A DNA stretch of 64,000 bases, taken from the NCBI RefSeq assembly GCF_014490785.1, contig NZ_CP051488.1, positions 62,001 through 126,000 on the forward strand, read 5' to 3'. This DNA comes from Kosakonia sp. SMBL-WEM22 (GTDB taxonomy: Bacteria; Pseudomonadota; Gammaproteobacteria; Enterobacterales; Enterobacteriaceae). The notes beneath the pieces were generated by a model, which was not told the origin of the DNA, ran no database searches, and saw only the letters and a program-made list of their open reading frames with translations. Within the stretch, counting starts at the first letter, position 1. Every line of letters begins with the position of its first letter. The translations under genes and the position numbers were made by a program. This document shows positions 1-9,164 of the stretch, piece after piece.

Positions 1-1409
1 CCCTGGCCGGTAAAAGCGCTAAGCTCGGTGATATTGACCGTGTTGCTGTTGGCATTGAGCGCCAGCGACGGGCGGCGGACATCAACGCGGTTAAAGGTGC
101 CTGCGGCAGCGTTCAGCTTCGCATTTCCACTCCAGACACCCCATTTCCGTTCGCGCACCAGCTGTAAGTTGTTGCCATATCCGTCCAGCGCGGTGAGCTG
201 CCACGGGAACGTCGGATCGATATCAATCACCAGGTTGCGGCTGGCGCTGAATTTTTTCAGCACCAGGCTGTTCAGCCAGGGGGGCAGGTCGTCCACCCAT
301 AGCTGTTTCCAGTTCGCCGGCAGGGTGTACTCCAGCCCGGCAAACGCTGCATCATCCAGCACTAGCGCTTTGCCTGTGCGGTACCAGTTGCCGGAGGTGC
401 GCACCATGCCGTTTTCCCAGCGAGAGGTGAACTGCTGCAGCGCAATGCCTTGCGGGGAGAAGCTGGCATTAAGGATCGGGTCGAAGAAGTGCAGCGAACC
501 GTAGATAAACTCGCTGGCATTCATCGACAGTTTGCCCTCTTCGCTCTCCCAGTCGCCCTTTTCGAAGGTCAGGTTGCGCAGGCTGAGGTCGAGGTCAGTC
601 ACCGCCCACTCAGGCCCCTGCAATGTTGCGTCTGTTACGTCTACACGGCCGATTTTCAGCGAAGGCAGGGTGGTGAGCGGGGCAAAGAAATCCTGTAGCG
701 ATTTATCGCTTTGCAGACGAATATCGTTGAGGCGCAAGTTATTCACCACCCAGCTGCCATCGGCGCTGCGCTTTGCATCACCCGTGAGCGAGCCACGAGC
801 CATATCGGCACCGATAGTGGTTAACGTCACCACGTCTTTATCGATACTGCCCTGAATCAGCACGTTACTGGCGGGAACACCATTGAGCATCAGCGAACCG
901 GCGCTCATCTGCAACTGCGCTTTACTGCCGATTACATTACCCGCCACAGGCTGCCAGGGTGAGATACCTCCGGTAACGCGCTGGGCGCTTAACTCCCAGC
1001 CGGTTGCCGGGCTGTTAAAGGCCATGTTGCGCAATTGCAGGCGATCGGCCTGGAAAGGCAGCGGCGCGGAAGTGGGCGAAAGATTGAGTGTGCCATCCTG
1101 TAAAAGAATGGTGTCGGCATGCAGCGGGTCGGTGAGTTGTCGGCTGCTGAGGCCGATATCGACCATTTTCGCCACCAGCGTGGCTGGCTGGCCTTTGCGG
1201 CCAAAGTTCACACCTTTCAGTACCAGATGAGAGGGGGAAGAGAAGCGGTGGTCAACGGCATCAAAAGTGAGGTGGTAATCGCTGTTATCACTGATCCACT
1301 GGCTCGCTTGCGTCGCCCCCCAGCGGGTTTGCAGCAGGAAGTAGGCCGCCAGCAGCAGCACCAACAGGATAATAACGACCGCTAACAGCAGCTTCCCAAG
1401 AAATTTCAT
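1..1409 (-). CDS. yicH: YicH, AsmA-family envelope protein (C-terminus outside window)
   Basis: The frame is open from an ATG at 1409 to the window edge, giving about 469 of the roughly 569 residues of E. coli YicH. The N-terminus (MKFLGKLLLAVVIILLVLLL) is a signal-anchor helix, followed by the conserved stretch FLLQTRWGA and long beta-rich sequence typical of AsmA-like proteins, a family linked to phospholipid transport between the inner and outer membranes. A second ATG immediately upstream (1412) is also possible; a GAGGGAGGA ribosome-binding site precedes both. It lies downstream of xanP in the same direction. Identification rests on close recall of the E. coli sequence; only the C-terminal 100 or so residues are missing. 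Confidence 0.93.
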   Translation of the reverse strand, partial: MKFLGKLLLAVVIILLVLLLAAYFLLQTRWGATQASQWISDNSDYHLTFDAVDHRFSSPSHLVLKGVNFGRKGQPATLVAKMVDIGLSSRQLTDPLHADTILLQDGTLNLSPTSAPLPFQADRLQLRNMAFNSPATGWELSAQRVTGGISPWQPVAGNVIGSKAQLQMSAGSLMLNGVPASNVLIQGSIDKDVVTLTTIGADMARGSLTGDAKRSADGSWVVNNLRLNDIRLQSDKSLQDFFAPLTTLPSLKIGRVDVTDATLQGPEWAVTDLDLSLRNLTFEKGDWESEEGKLSMNASEFIYGSLHFFDPILNASFSPQGIALQQFTSRWENGMVRTSGNWYRTGKALVLDDAAFAGLEYTLPANWKQLWVDDLPPWLNSLVLKKFSASRNLVIDIDPTFPWQLTALDGYGNNLQLVRERKWGVWSGNAKLNAAAGTFNRVDVRRPSLALNANSNTVNITELSAFTGQ

Positions 1410-1494
1410 CATCTTCCTCCCTCGCGTGACCGTAAGGGAGTTATGCACGAATTGTGCGCGATGCTCAAGGGAGGAATGATGAAAGGAAATTGCG

Positions 1495-1522
1495 GCGGCA
1501 ACAGATATTTCTCCGTTGCCGC
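1495..1522 (-). terminator. Inverted repeat between xanP and yicH
   Basis: GCGGCAAC (1495-1502) and GTTGCCGC (1515-1522) form a perfect 8-bp stem with a 12-nt loop just past the xanP stop. The T run after it on the minus strand is weak, so this may be a partial terminator or an mRNA 3'-end-stabilising hairpin rather than a strong stop. Confidence 0.4.
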
Positions 1523-1532
1523 GCGAAGAGGC

Positions 1533-2918
1533 TTACTCTTTTTCCGGTGGGAAGATCAGGTTCAGAACGATAGCGGTGATCCCGCCCGCCGCGATACCTG
1601 AGGAGAGCAGGTTTTTCAGCCAGTCCGGCGCAAATTGCAGGATCTGCGGCTGCTGAGACACGCCTAACCCCACCGCCAGCGACAGCGCGATAATCAGGAT
1701 CGCGCGGCGGTTGAGCGGTTCGCGGGAGACAATGCGCACGCCCGAGGCGGCGATGGTACCGAACATCACCAGCGTGGCGCCGCCGAGTACAGGCTCCGGT
1801 AACTGTTGCACAAAAGCGCTCACCGCCGGGAAGAGGCCGAGCACCATCAGCATCACCGCGATAAAGAAACCGATATAGCGGCTGGCGACGCCGGTCAGCT
1901 GGATCACACCGTTATTCTGGCCAAAGCAGGAGTTAGGAAAAGTATTGAAAACCGCAGAGACAAAGGAGTTAAGACCATTCGCCAGTACGCCGCCCTTCAG
2001 CCGCTTCATATAGAGCGGGCCGGTAACAGGCTGTTCAGAGACGTCAGAAGTGGCGGTGATATCGCCGATGGTCTCCAGGGAGGTGATCATAAAGACCAAC
2101 ATCAGCGGCAGCAGCAGGCTCCAGTCAATGCTCAGCCCGTAATAGAGCGGCGTCGGCACCATAAAGGTACTCTCCGGCGCGTTGTACTCCGGCAACATGC
2201 CCATAAACATCGCCAGCACATAGCCCACCGCCATCGCGATTACCAGTGAGGCAATGCGCAGATAGGGGTTGCGCTGGCGATTAAGCAGGATAATCAGCCC
2301 GAGCACCACGCCTGCCAGCAGCAGGTTTTTCGGCGCGCCAAAGGTATGGTTGCCCATGGCTGCGAAGCCGCCACCGACGGAGGTCAACCCAACCTGAATC
2401 AGTGACAGGCCGATAATCATCACCACCACACCGGAAACCAGCGGGGTGATAATACGGCGCGCCAGCGGCAGGATGCGCGAGATAACCATCTCGGTGCAGC
2501 TTGCCAGCATCAAGGTGCCAAACAGCGCCGCCATCATCGTCGGCACATCGGCTCCGCCGGTTTTCAGCGCCGTACCGCCCATAATCAGCGGCGCCACGAA
2601 GTTAAAACTGGTGCCCTGGATAGAGAGCAGCCCGGAGCCGACCGGACCCCAGGCTTTAATTTGAATCAGCGACGCGACGCCGGAAGCGAAGAGCGACATG
2701 CTGAGAATATGTTGAGTGTCCTGAGCCGGTAAACCCAGCGCCTGGCAGATCAGCAGCGCGGGCGTGATGACGCCAACGAACATTGCCAGCAGGTGTTGCA
2801 GCGCAGCAAACAGCGTTTGCGGCAGCGGGGGACGATCTTCAAGGCGGTAGATCAATTCGCTGGGTTGAGTCTGCGCAACCGGTTGCGCATTTTCCGACTC
2901 GATGGTGTTTACGGACAT
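1533..2918 (-). CDS. xanP: Xanthine:H+ symporter XanP (NCS2 family)
   Basis: This 461-residue inner-membrane purine transporter imports xanthine for salvage. E. coli XanP (YicE) is about 463 residues. About 14 hydrophobic segments are visible. The NCS2 hallmarks are the early QHLLAMFVGVITPALL stretch with the conserved His near residue 42, the QGTSFNFV segment, and the signature region containing NTFPNSCFGQNNGVIQLTG in the second half. The start ATG at 2918 gives the usual cytoplasmic N-terminal tail. The upstream gap to recG is only 125 bp and contains a PurR-type operator. E. coli has gltS in this gap; here it is absent. Confidence 0.96.
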   Translation of the reverse strand: MSVNTIESENAQPVAQTQPSELIYRLEDRPPLPQTLFAALQHLLAMFVGVITPALLICQALGLPAQDTQHILSMSLFASGVASLIQIKAWGPVGSGLLSIQGTSFNFVAPLIMGGTALKTGGADVPTMMAALFGTLMLASCTEMVISRILPLARRIITPLVSGVVVMIIGLSLIQVGLTSVGGGFAAMGNHTFGAPKNLLLAGVVLGLIILLNRQRNPYLRIASLVIAMAVGYVLAMFMGMLPEYNAPESTFMVPTPLYYGLSIDWSLLLPLMLVFMITSLETIGDITATSDVSEQPVTGPLYMKRLKGGVLANGLNSFVSAVFNTFPNSCFGQNNGVIQLTGVASRYIGFFIAVMLMVLGLFPAVSAFVQQLPEPVLGGATLVMFGTIAASGVRIVSREPLNRRAILIIALSLAVGLGVSQQPQILQFAPDWLKNLLSSGIAAGGITAIVLNLIFPPEKE

Positions 2919-2970
2919 CTCAAGCTATCCCCTGATGGAAAAGCGCTGATTTTATCGGACTGAATGGTAA

Positions 2971-2986
2971 AAGCAAACGGTTGCTT
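2971..2986. promoter_or_regulatory. Predicted PurR operator upstream of xanP
   Basis: The 16-mer AAGCAAACGGTTGCTT agrees at every fixed position with the PurR consensus ANGCAANCGNTTNCNT and is nearly palindromic. It lies about 53-68 bp upstream of the xanP ATG, where a repressor would overlap the promoter region. A purine transporter is a sensible PurR target, so purine repression of xanP is inferred. Confidence 0.75.
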
Positions 2987-3043
2987 AAGGTGGAGGCATA
3001 CTTTTCTAAGAGAGGTTGATCTCACACCATCAGGTTCTAAAAA

Positions 3044-5125
3044 TCAGGCGTTGGAGTAGCGTTCCGTTTCTGGCATCCAGCGGTCAATCAGCGCTTCAGC
3101 CAGCTGTGGGTAACGTTCGTGAATGTGGCGCGCAACGCGCTGAACTTCGGGGATCATTGCCTGGTCGCGCAGCAGATCGGCGACTTTGAATTCGGTATTA
3201 CCTGTCTGGCGGGTGCCCAGCAGTTCGCCCGGGCCGCGGATCTCAAGATCTTTTTGCGCAATCACAAAGCCGTCATTGCTGTCGCGCAGCACCTGCAGGC
3301 GCTTTTGTGCGGTTTTCGACAGCGGGGATTTGTAGAGCAGCACACAGTGTGAGGCCACCGCGCCACGTCCAACACGCCCGCGCAGCTGGTGGAGTTGCGC
3401 AAGACCAAGGCGTTCGGGGTTTTCAATGATCATCAGGCTAGAGTTCGGTACATCCACGCCAACCTCAATCACTGTGGTGGCGACCAGCAGATGCAGCTCG
3501 CCCTGTTTAAAGGCCTGCATCACCGCCTGTTTCTCGGTCGGCTTCATGCGGCCATGCACCAGCCCAACGTTCAGCTCCGGCAGGGCCAGCTTTAACTCTT
3601 CCCAGGTCGCTTCTGCTGCCTGAGCTTCCAGCAGATCCGACTCTTCAATCAACGTACAGACCCAGTAAGCCTGACGGCCTTCGCCGGTGCAGGCGCTGCG
3701 GACGCGATCGATAATCTCGCTGCGCCGCGTATCGGGAATGGCGACCGTGGTCACCGGCGTACGACCCGGCGGCAGTTCATCAATCACCGAGGTATCGAGA
3801 TCGGCATACGCCGTCATCGCCAGCGTTCGCGGGATCGGCGTGGCGGTCATAATTAGCTGATGGGGATGGAAGCCCTGTTGCTGCCCCTTCTCCCACAGTG
3901 CCAGCCGCTGGTGGACGCCAAAGCGGTGCTGCTCATCAATGATCACCAGCGCCAGGCCGTTAAACTGCACCTGCTCCTGGAAAATGGCATGCGTACCAAC
4001 CACCATCTGCACCTGACCGCTGGCAATCGCCTCCTGCTGCGCCTGGCGGGCTTTGCCTTTCTGCTTGCCCGCCAACCAGCCAACTTCGATCCCGAGCGGT
4101 GCAAACCAGGCACGGAAATTATTCGCGTGCTGCTCCGCCAGCAGTTCGGTCGGCGCCATCATCGCCACCTGCTTGCCATTGGCGATCGCGCGTAGCGCCG
4201 CGAGCGCGGCCACCAGCGTTTTACCGGAGCCGACGTCGCCCTGGACCAGGCGCATCATCGGCATATCCAGCGCCATGTCGCGTTCAATTTCAGCCACCAC
4301 CCGCGCCTGTGCGCCGGTTGGTTTAAAGGGCAGGGAGGCGAGCAGCTGCTCTTTCAACCTATCGTTAGCAGTGAGCGACTGCGCATGGTAACGCTGCGCA
4401 CCGGCGCGTAGCGCCAGCATGCTCAGGTTATGAGCCAGTAGCTCTTCGAGAATCAGTCGGCGCTGAGCGGGATGCTGCCCGCTCTCCAGTTCGCTTAATT
4501 GCAGCGACGGCGGCGGGCGATGCAGCGTATGTAGCGCCTCCGGCAGGCTCATCAAACCCTGCGCCAGCTCCGGGGGCAATAGTTCGCTGATGGCACAGGT
4601 GGCCAGCAGCTCCAGCGCCTGATCGGTTAATTTGCGCAGCGTGGCTTGCTTAACGCCTTCGGTCGTTGGGTAGACCGGCGTCAGCGTCTCCTGAAGCTCC
4701 GGGGTGCTGAGATCGCCCTGCACCTTGTACTCCGGGTGGATCATCTCCGCGCCATACTTTCCGCGTTTCGCTTCGCCATAAGCCAGCACACGGCGGCCAA
4801 CCGCAAGGCTGTTTTTCATCGCCGCGTTGAAGTTGAAAAAGCGCATGGTCAGCATGCCGGAGCCATCGCTTATCTGGCAGGTCATCATCCGGCGACCGCC
4901 GAACGTGACGTTACAGTTCAGCACTTCGCCTTCTACCGTGGCGTAAATGCCCGGCAGCAGGTCGGCAATGGGGTAGAGTTGGGTACGATCTTCGTAGCGC
5001 AGGGGAAGGTGTAACAGCAGATCCTGAACGGTATGCAAACCAATTTTCGCCAGCTTGCTGCTCTGCGCCGCGCCAACGCCGGTCAATGAACTCAGTGGCA
5101 CCGCATCGAGCAGCTTCCCTTTCAT
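3044..5125 (-). CDS. recG: ATP-dependent DNA helicase RecG
   Basis: The product has 693 residues, identical in length to E. coli RecG, a branch-migration helicase that reverses stalled forks and processes R-loops and D-loops. The N-terminal wedge/OB region begins MKGKLLDAVPLSSLTGVG. The Walker A motif GDVGSGKT lies in the middle, with the DEQH box (IIDEQHRFG) and the SF2 motif TATPIPRTLA after it. The motif VI region QLRGRVGRG and the TRG-type C-terminal domain follow. It is the last gene of the gmk-rpoZ-spoT-trmH-recG operon, starting 3 nt after the trmH stop, so translation is probably coupled. Confidence 0.98.
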   Translation of the reverse strand: MKGKLLDAVPLSSLTGVGAAQSSKLAKIGLHTVQDLLLHLPLRYEDRTQLYPIADLLPGIYATVEGEVLNCNVTFGGRRMMTCQISDGSGMLTMRFFNFNAAMKNSLAVGRRVLAYGEAKRGKYGAEMIHPEYKVQGDLSTPELQETLTPVYPTTEGVKQATLRKLTDQALELLATCAISELLPPELAQGLMSLPEALHTLHRPPPSLQLSELESGQHPAQRRLILEELLAHNLSMLALRAGAQRYHAQSLTANDRLKEQLLASLPFKPTGAQARVVAEIERDMALDMPMMRLVQGDVGSGKTLVAALAALRAIANGKQVAMMAPTELLAEQHANNFRAWFAPLGIEVGWLAGKQKGKARQAQQEAIASGQVQMVVGTHAIFQEQVQFNGLALVIIDEQHRFGVHQRLALWEKGQQQGFHPHQLIMTATPIPRTLAMTAYADLDTSVIDELPPGRTPVTTVAIPDTRRSEIIDRVRSACTGEGRQAYWVCTLIEESDLLEAQAAEATWEELKLALPELNVGLVHGRMKPTEKQAVMQAFKQGELHLLVATTVIEVGVDVPNSSLMIIENPERLGLAQLHQLRGRVGRGAVASHCVLLYKSPLSKTAQKRLQVLRDSNDGFVIAQKDLEIRGPGELLGTRQTGNTEFKVADLLRDQAMIPEVQRVARHIHERYPQLAEALIDRWMPETERYSNA

Positions 5126-5128
5126 CAG

Positions 5129-5818
5129 TTACCTCGAAGCCTGCATGGTAGCCCACCATGTCGGGTCGGCTTCAATCTGCCCCTCATTATTTACATGAGG
5201 GTAAGGCAAGCCTTTTTGTTTCGCGACACGGGCCAGCACAGGGTAGCCGCCTTCGAACAGCAGGCGCTGCTGCTCGGTGTCCGGCAACATGCTGTTTTCA
5301 CGCTTATACATACCGGCATTTTGCCGCTGGCGCTGCGCTTCGTAGAGTATGAGCGCCGAGGCAACGGAGACATTGAGCGACTGCACCATGCCGATCATCG
5401 GAATGATGATATCCCGATCCGCGAGATCCAGCGCTTGCTGGGTGATCCCGGTTTTCTCCTGCCCCATCAAAATACAGGTCGGACGGGTATAGTCGATTTC
5501 ACGGAAGTCGACGGCTTTATCCGACAGATGGGTGGCAAGGATCTGCATGCCGCGCTGCTTGAGCACGCCGACGGCGTCTTCAATGGTGCGGTGAGTTTTA
5601 ACATCCACCCAGCTGTTGCTGCCCGCGGCAGAAGAGGCCATGGTGCGCATGCGGTTCCCCGGCCAGACGGCATGCACTTCATGCACACCGACGGCATCCG
5701 CAGTACGGATAATGGCAGAGACGTTATGAGGTTTGTGGACCTGCTCCATGCAGACCGTCAGATCCGGCTGACGCCTGGCGAGCATCTCGCGGATTCGCGC
5801 ATAACGCTGAGCATTCAT
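5129..5818 (-). CDS. trmH: tRNA (guanosine(18)-2'-O)-methyltransferase TrmH
   Basis: The 229-residue product matches E. coli TrmH (SpoU) in length. It methylates the ribose of G18 in the tRNA D-loop using S-adenosylmethionine. The three SPOUT knot motifs are visible: motif 1 around PHNVSAIIRTADAVG with the catalytic Arg, motif 2 ILMGQEKTGIT, and motif 3 QSLNVSVASALILYE. The gene lies between spoT and recG with 4-nt and 3-nt spacings, so it belongs to the same transcript. Confidence 0.97.
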   Translation of the reverse strand: MNAQRYARIREMLARRQPDLTVCMEQVHKPHNVSAIIRTADAVGVHEVHAVWPGNRMRTMASSAAGSNSWVDVKTHRTIEDAVGVLKQRGMQILATHLSDKAVDFREIDYTRPTCILMGQEKTGITQQALDLADRDIIIPMIGMVQSLNVSVASALILYEAQRQRQNAGMYKRENSMLPDTEQQRLLFEGGYPVLARVAKQKGLPYPHVNNEGQIEADPTWWATMQASR

Positions 5819-5822
5819 ACAA

Positions 5823-7940
5823 TCAGTTTCGGTTACGGGTGACTTTAATCACATCCGGCATCACGCGGATTTTACGCATGATATTTGCCAGATGAACGCG
5901 ATCGCGCGCCGTCAGGCGGATGAACGCGCTATAAACGCGGCCATCTTTCTCTTCCGTATTCAGGCTCTGAATATTGGAAGTGGCGGTGTTAATGGCCGCC
6001 GTCAGGTTCGCCAGCGCGCCCTGGTGGTTAAACATATCCACCTTGATCTCGGTGATAAACTCCTGCGCCGTCTCTTTATCCCACTCCACGGCCATGAACT
6101 TCTCTGGCTCTTTCTGGTAGCCACGAATATTACGGCAGGATTCATGGTGGATAACCAGCCCTTTACCGGGGCTGACGTGGGCAACGATCGGGTCGCCGGG
6201 GATCGGACGGCAGCATTTGGCAAAGGTGATCAGCACGCCGTCAGCGCCTTTAATCGGCAGGTGCGCGGTGTTTGCGCCAGTCGGTGCGGCGGTGCCCGGC
6301 GTGGCTTCCCCTTGCTGCAGATTTTTCGCCACCACAACGCTCATCGCGTTGCCGAGGCCGATTTCCGCCAGCAGATCGTCAAGCGACGCCAGCCGCATAC
6401 GCTCCAGCTCGCGCTGAATATGCTCCTGCGGAATTTCCGCCAGCTTGCGGCTTCCGCCAAGGGCATGATTCAGCAGACGGCGGCCCAGGCTTACGGAGTC
6501 GTCGCGCTTGAGGTTCTTCAGCATCTGGCGGATCTTCGCGCGCGCTTTCGAGCTGACCACGAAGTTCAGCCAGGCGGCGTTCGGACGGGCACCAGGCGCA
6601 GTGATGATCTCCACCGTCTGGCCGCTGGAGAGCGACTGCGACAGTGGGTAAGGCTGGCGATCGACGCGCGCGCCAACGCAGGCGTGGCCGATATCCGTAT
6701 GTACCGCATAGGCGAAATCCACCGGCGTCGCGCCAGCTGGCAGTTCAACAATGCGGCCTTCGGGGGTGAAAACATAAATCTCATCGGGGAAGAGATCAGA
6801 TTTAACGCTTTCGATAAATTCAAACGAGCTACCGGCGCTCTGTTGCAGCTCCAGCAGGCTCTGCATCCAGCGCTGGGCGCGGATTTGTGCGGTGGTACTG
6901 CTTTCGCCGTGCTCTTTATAAGCCCAGTGCGCGGCAACCCCCATCTCCGCCATTTGATCCATATCTTCAGTACGGATCTGCACCTCGACCGGTACGCCGT
7001 GCGGGCCAATCATTGAGGTATGGAGGGATTGATAGCCGTTCGCCTTAGGGATGGCGATGTAGTCTTTTACGCGACCGGGACGCGGTTTGTAGAGGCTGTG
7101 CATCTGACCGAGTACGCGATAGCAGGTATCGAGATCGTGAACAATAACGCGGAAGGCGTAAATATCCATGATCGAGTGAAAACGCTGCTCTTTCAGCACC
7201 ATTTTGCAGTAGATGGAGTAAAGATGCTTTTCCCGCCCGCTAACGCGGCAGGGAATACCCGCTTCCTGTAAACGCCCTTCGATTTCCGAGAGGATTTTTT
7301 GGATCATCTCTTTGCGGTTGCCGCGCGCGGCTTTTACCACTTCTTTGATCACGCGATAGCGGTTCGGGTAGAGCGCCTCAAAGCCCAGCTCTTCCAGCTC
7401 GGTTTTGATGTGATGGATACCTAAACGGTGCGCCAGCGGACTGTAGATTTCAAGGGTTTCACGGGCGATGCGGCGACGCTTGTCCGGGCGAAGAGAGCCC
7501 AGCGTGCGCATGTTGTGGGTGCGGTCGGCAAGCTTGATAAGGATGACGCGGATATCCTGCACCATCGCCATAATCATCTTGCGAAAGTTTTCCGCCTGCG
7601 CCTCTTTTTTATCCTGGAATTTGAGCTTATCCAGCTTGGAGACACCCTCCACCAGCTCGGCAACGCTTTTGCCAAAGAGCTGCTCCATATCCTGGTAGGT
7701 GGCGGGGGTATCTTCAATCACGTCATGCAGCAGCGCGGCCATCAGTGTTTCGTAGTCGAGTTTCATCTCGGCCAGAATACAGGCCACCGCTACCGGGTGC
7801 GTGATATAAGGTTCACCGCTTGAACGTGTCTGACCCTCGTGAGCGTCACGTGCAACGAGATACGCCTGCCTGAGACGTTTGATCTGGTCTTCAGGCAGAT
7901 AGTTTTGAATCAGCTGATTCAGGCTTTCAAACAGATACAA
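5823..7940 (-). CDS. spoT: Bifunctional (p)ppGpp synthetase/hydrolase SpoT
   Basis: The product has 705 residues (E. coli 702) and controls stringent-response alarmone levels, mainly by hydrolysing ppGpp. The HD hydrolase domain carries H72-D73 in LLHDVIED. The RelA/SpoT synthetase region contains GREKHLYSIYCKM. The TGS domain starts around VFTPEGRIVELPAGATPVDF, the zinc-finger/CC domain has CCRPIPGD, and an ACT domain ends the protein. The start MYLFESLNQLIQNYLP is the canonical one. It follows rpoZ by 18 bp in the same operon. Confidence 0.98.
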   Translation of the reverse strand: MYLFESLNQLIQNYLPEDQIKRLRQAYLVARDAHEGQTRSSGEPYITHPVAVACILAEMKLDYETLMAALLHDVIEDTPATYQDMEQLFGKSVAELVEGVSKLDKLKFQDKKEAQAENFRKMIMAMVQDIRVILIKLADRTHNMRTLGSLRPDKRRRIARETLEIYSPLAHRLGIHHIKTELEELGFEALYPNRYRVIKEVVKAARGNRKEMIQKILSEIEGRLQEAGIPCRVSGREKHLYSIYCKMVLKEQRFHSIMDIYAFRVIVHDLDTCYRVLGQMHSLYKPRPGRVKDYIAIPKANGYQSLHTSMIGPHGVPVEVQIRTEDMDQMAEMGVAAHWAYKEHGESSTTAQIRAQRWMQSLLELQQSAGSSFEFIESVKSDLFPDEIYVFTPEGRIVELPAGATPVDFAYAVHTDIGHACVGARVDRQPYPLSQSLSSGQTVEIITAPGARPNAAWLNFVVSSKARAKIRQMLKNLKRDDSVSLGRRLLNHALGGSRKLAEIPQEHIQRELERMRLASLDDLLAEIGLGNAMSVVVAKNLQQGEATPGTAAPTGANTAHLPIKGADGVLITFAKCCRPIPGDPIVAHVSPGKGLVIHHESCRNIRGYQKEPEKFMAVEWDKETAQEFITEIKVDMFNHQGALANLTAAINTATSNIQSLNTEEKDGRVYSAFIRLTARDRVHLANIMRKIRVMPDVIKVTRNRN

Positions 7941-7958
7941 GGGTGACCTGCAGGTTAA

Positions 7959-8234
7959 TTAACGACGACCTTCAGCAATGGCGGTAACAGCCTGCAGTTC
8001 TGCGGCTTCCTGCTCTTGCTGCTCCTGGCGCTCACGTACATCAAGGATCTGGTTGTTAATCAGACCTTCTTCGATTTCGCGCAGCGCGATAACGGTGGTT
8101 TTATCGTTTTCTTCCGGTACTAACGGATCTTTACCGCCAACCTGCATCTGACGAGCGCGACGCGCGGCGACCAGCACCAGGTCAAAACGGTTACCAACTT
8201 TCTCTACAGCGTCCTGAACAGTTACGCGTGCCAT
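7959..8234 (-). CDS. rpoZ: RNA polymerase omega subunit
   Basis: The 91-residue product starts MARVTVQDAVEKVGNRFDL and contains VAARRARQMQ, the conserved core of the omega subunit, which chaperones beta-prime and mediates ppGpp binding at site 1. Length equals E. coli RpoZ. It sits between gmk and spoT, the usual operon position that joins guanylate kinase, a ppGpp-binding polymerase subunit and the ppGpp hydrolase. Confidence 0.98.
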   Translation of the reverse strand: MARVTVQDAVEKVGNRFDLVLVAARRARQMQVGGKDPLVPEENDKTTVIALREIEEGLINNQILDVRERQEQQEQEAAELQAVTAIAEGRR

Positions 8235-8288
8235 AATTAAAATGCTCCACAGGTGAAGAAATGACTGGGCATGATACTGAAACCAGGC

Positions 8289-8912
8289 TCAGTCTGCCAA
8301 TAGTTTGCTGATTAAAGCGTCATGTCGCTGTTTTTGGCGGCTCATGCGCAGACGTTCAGCGCGAATAATGGTTTTCAGATCGCCCAGGGCGGTATCGAAA
8401 TCATCATTCACAATCAGGTAATCATACTCGGCGTAATGGCTCATTTCGGCAACCGCCTGGGCCATACGTTTTGCGATCACCTCTTCGCTATCCTGGCCGC
8501 GGCCACGCAGGCGGCGATCCAGCTCCAGCTTCGACGGCGGCAGAATAAAGATGCTGCGCGCCTGCGGCATGCGGGTACGAATTTGCTGCGCGCCCTGCCA
8601 GTCGATATCAAGAAACACATCGACGCCCGTTGAGAGCACTTGCTCAATCGTCGCGCGCGAAGTGCCGTAATAGTTGCCGAACACTTCGGCATGCTCAAGA
8701 AACGCATCCTTGCTAATCATCGCTTTAAACTCATCGTGATTAACGAAGAAGTAGTGTTCGCCGTGTACTTCACCCGGGCGCGGCGCGCGCGTGGTGTGCG
8801 AAACAGAAACTTGCGTGTCGTATAACGGTTGGGTTTTCAGCAAAGCCTGGATGAGGCTTGATTTACCCGCGCCGCTGGGGGCGGAAACAATATAGAGCGT
8901 GCCTTGAGCCAT
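8289..8912 (-). CDS. gmk: Guanylate kinase
   Basis: The product phosphorylates GMP to GDP with ATP. Starting at the ATG at 8912 (MAQGTLYIVSAPSGAGKSS) it has 207 residues, exactly the E. coli length. The longer open frame to 8969 adds 19 residues that do not belong to the family and runs into the promoter. The P-loop is SGAGKSS at residues 13-19, and the GMP-binding segment HTTRAPRPGE follows. It heads the gmk-rpoZ-spoT-trmH-recG operon. Confidence 0.98.
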   Translation of the reverse strand: MAQGTLYIVSAPSGAGKSSLIQALLKTQPLYDTQVSVSHTTRAPRPGEVHGEHYFFVNHDEFKAMISKDAFLEHAEVFGNYYGTSRATIEQVLSTGVDVFLDIDWQGAQQIRTRMPQARSIFILPPSKLELDRRLRGRGQDSEEVIAKRMAQAVAEMSHYAEYDYLIVNDDFDTALGDLKTIIRAERLRMSRQKQRHDALISKLLAD

Positions 8913-8958
8913 GAGAGTCTTTTGTATGTGAATGCGATAGGAACTTACATACGTGCCT

Positions 8959-8988
8959 ATTATACACATCGCCGCTACGTGACGTAGC
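8959..8988 (-). promoter_or_regulatory. Candidate gmk promoter -10 with adjoining palindrome
   Basis: On the minus strand TATAAT (8964-8959) lies 46 bp before the gmk ATG, a perfect -10 hexamer. Immediately upstream, across the expected spacer/-35 zone, is a perfect inverted repeat GCTACGT-G-ACGTAGC (8974-8988). No good -35 hexamer is visible at the right spacing, so the palindrome may bind a regulator. The binding protein is unknown to me. Confidence 0.45.
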
Positions 8989-9164
8989 TTTTGTCACCCG
9001 TTTTCCCATCAATGATTCGATTTTGCGTACTGCTTTCCTGATTTTTATGCACGTTTTCATTGCTATGTACGTTTCCCGGAAGCCCGCTCGCATCCTGCCT
9101 TTTTCCCACTCGAAAGCGCTCAAACGCAGCGTTATAACCACTCCGCAATCACAAGGGAGAAGGC

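Noticed and set aside
5892..7016. 374-codon plus-strand frame over spoT
   Set aside because: Antisense shadow of a certain gene; no ribosome site and no family features.
8289..8969. 226-residue start for guanylate kinase
   Set aside because: The extra 19 residues cover the TATAAT promoter element and do not fit the family; ATG 8912 gives the exact expected length.
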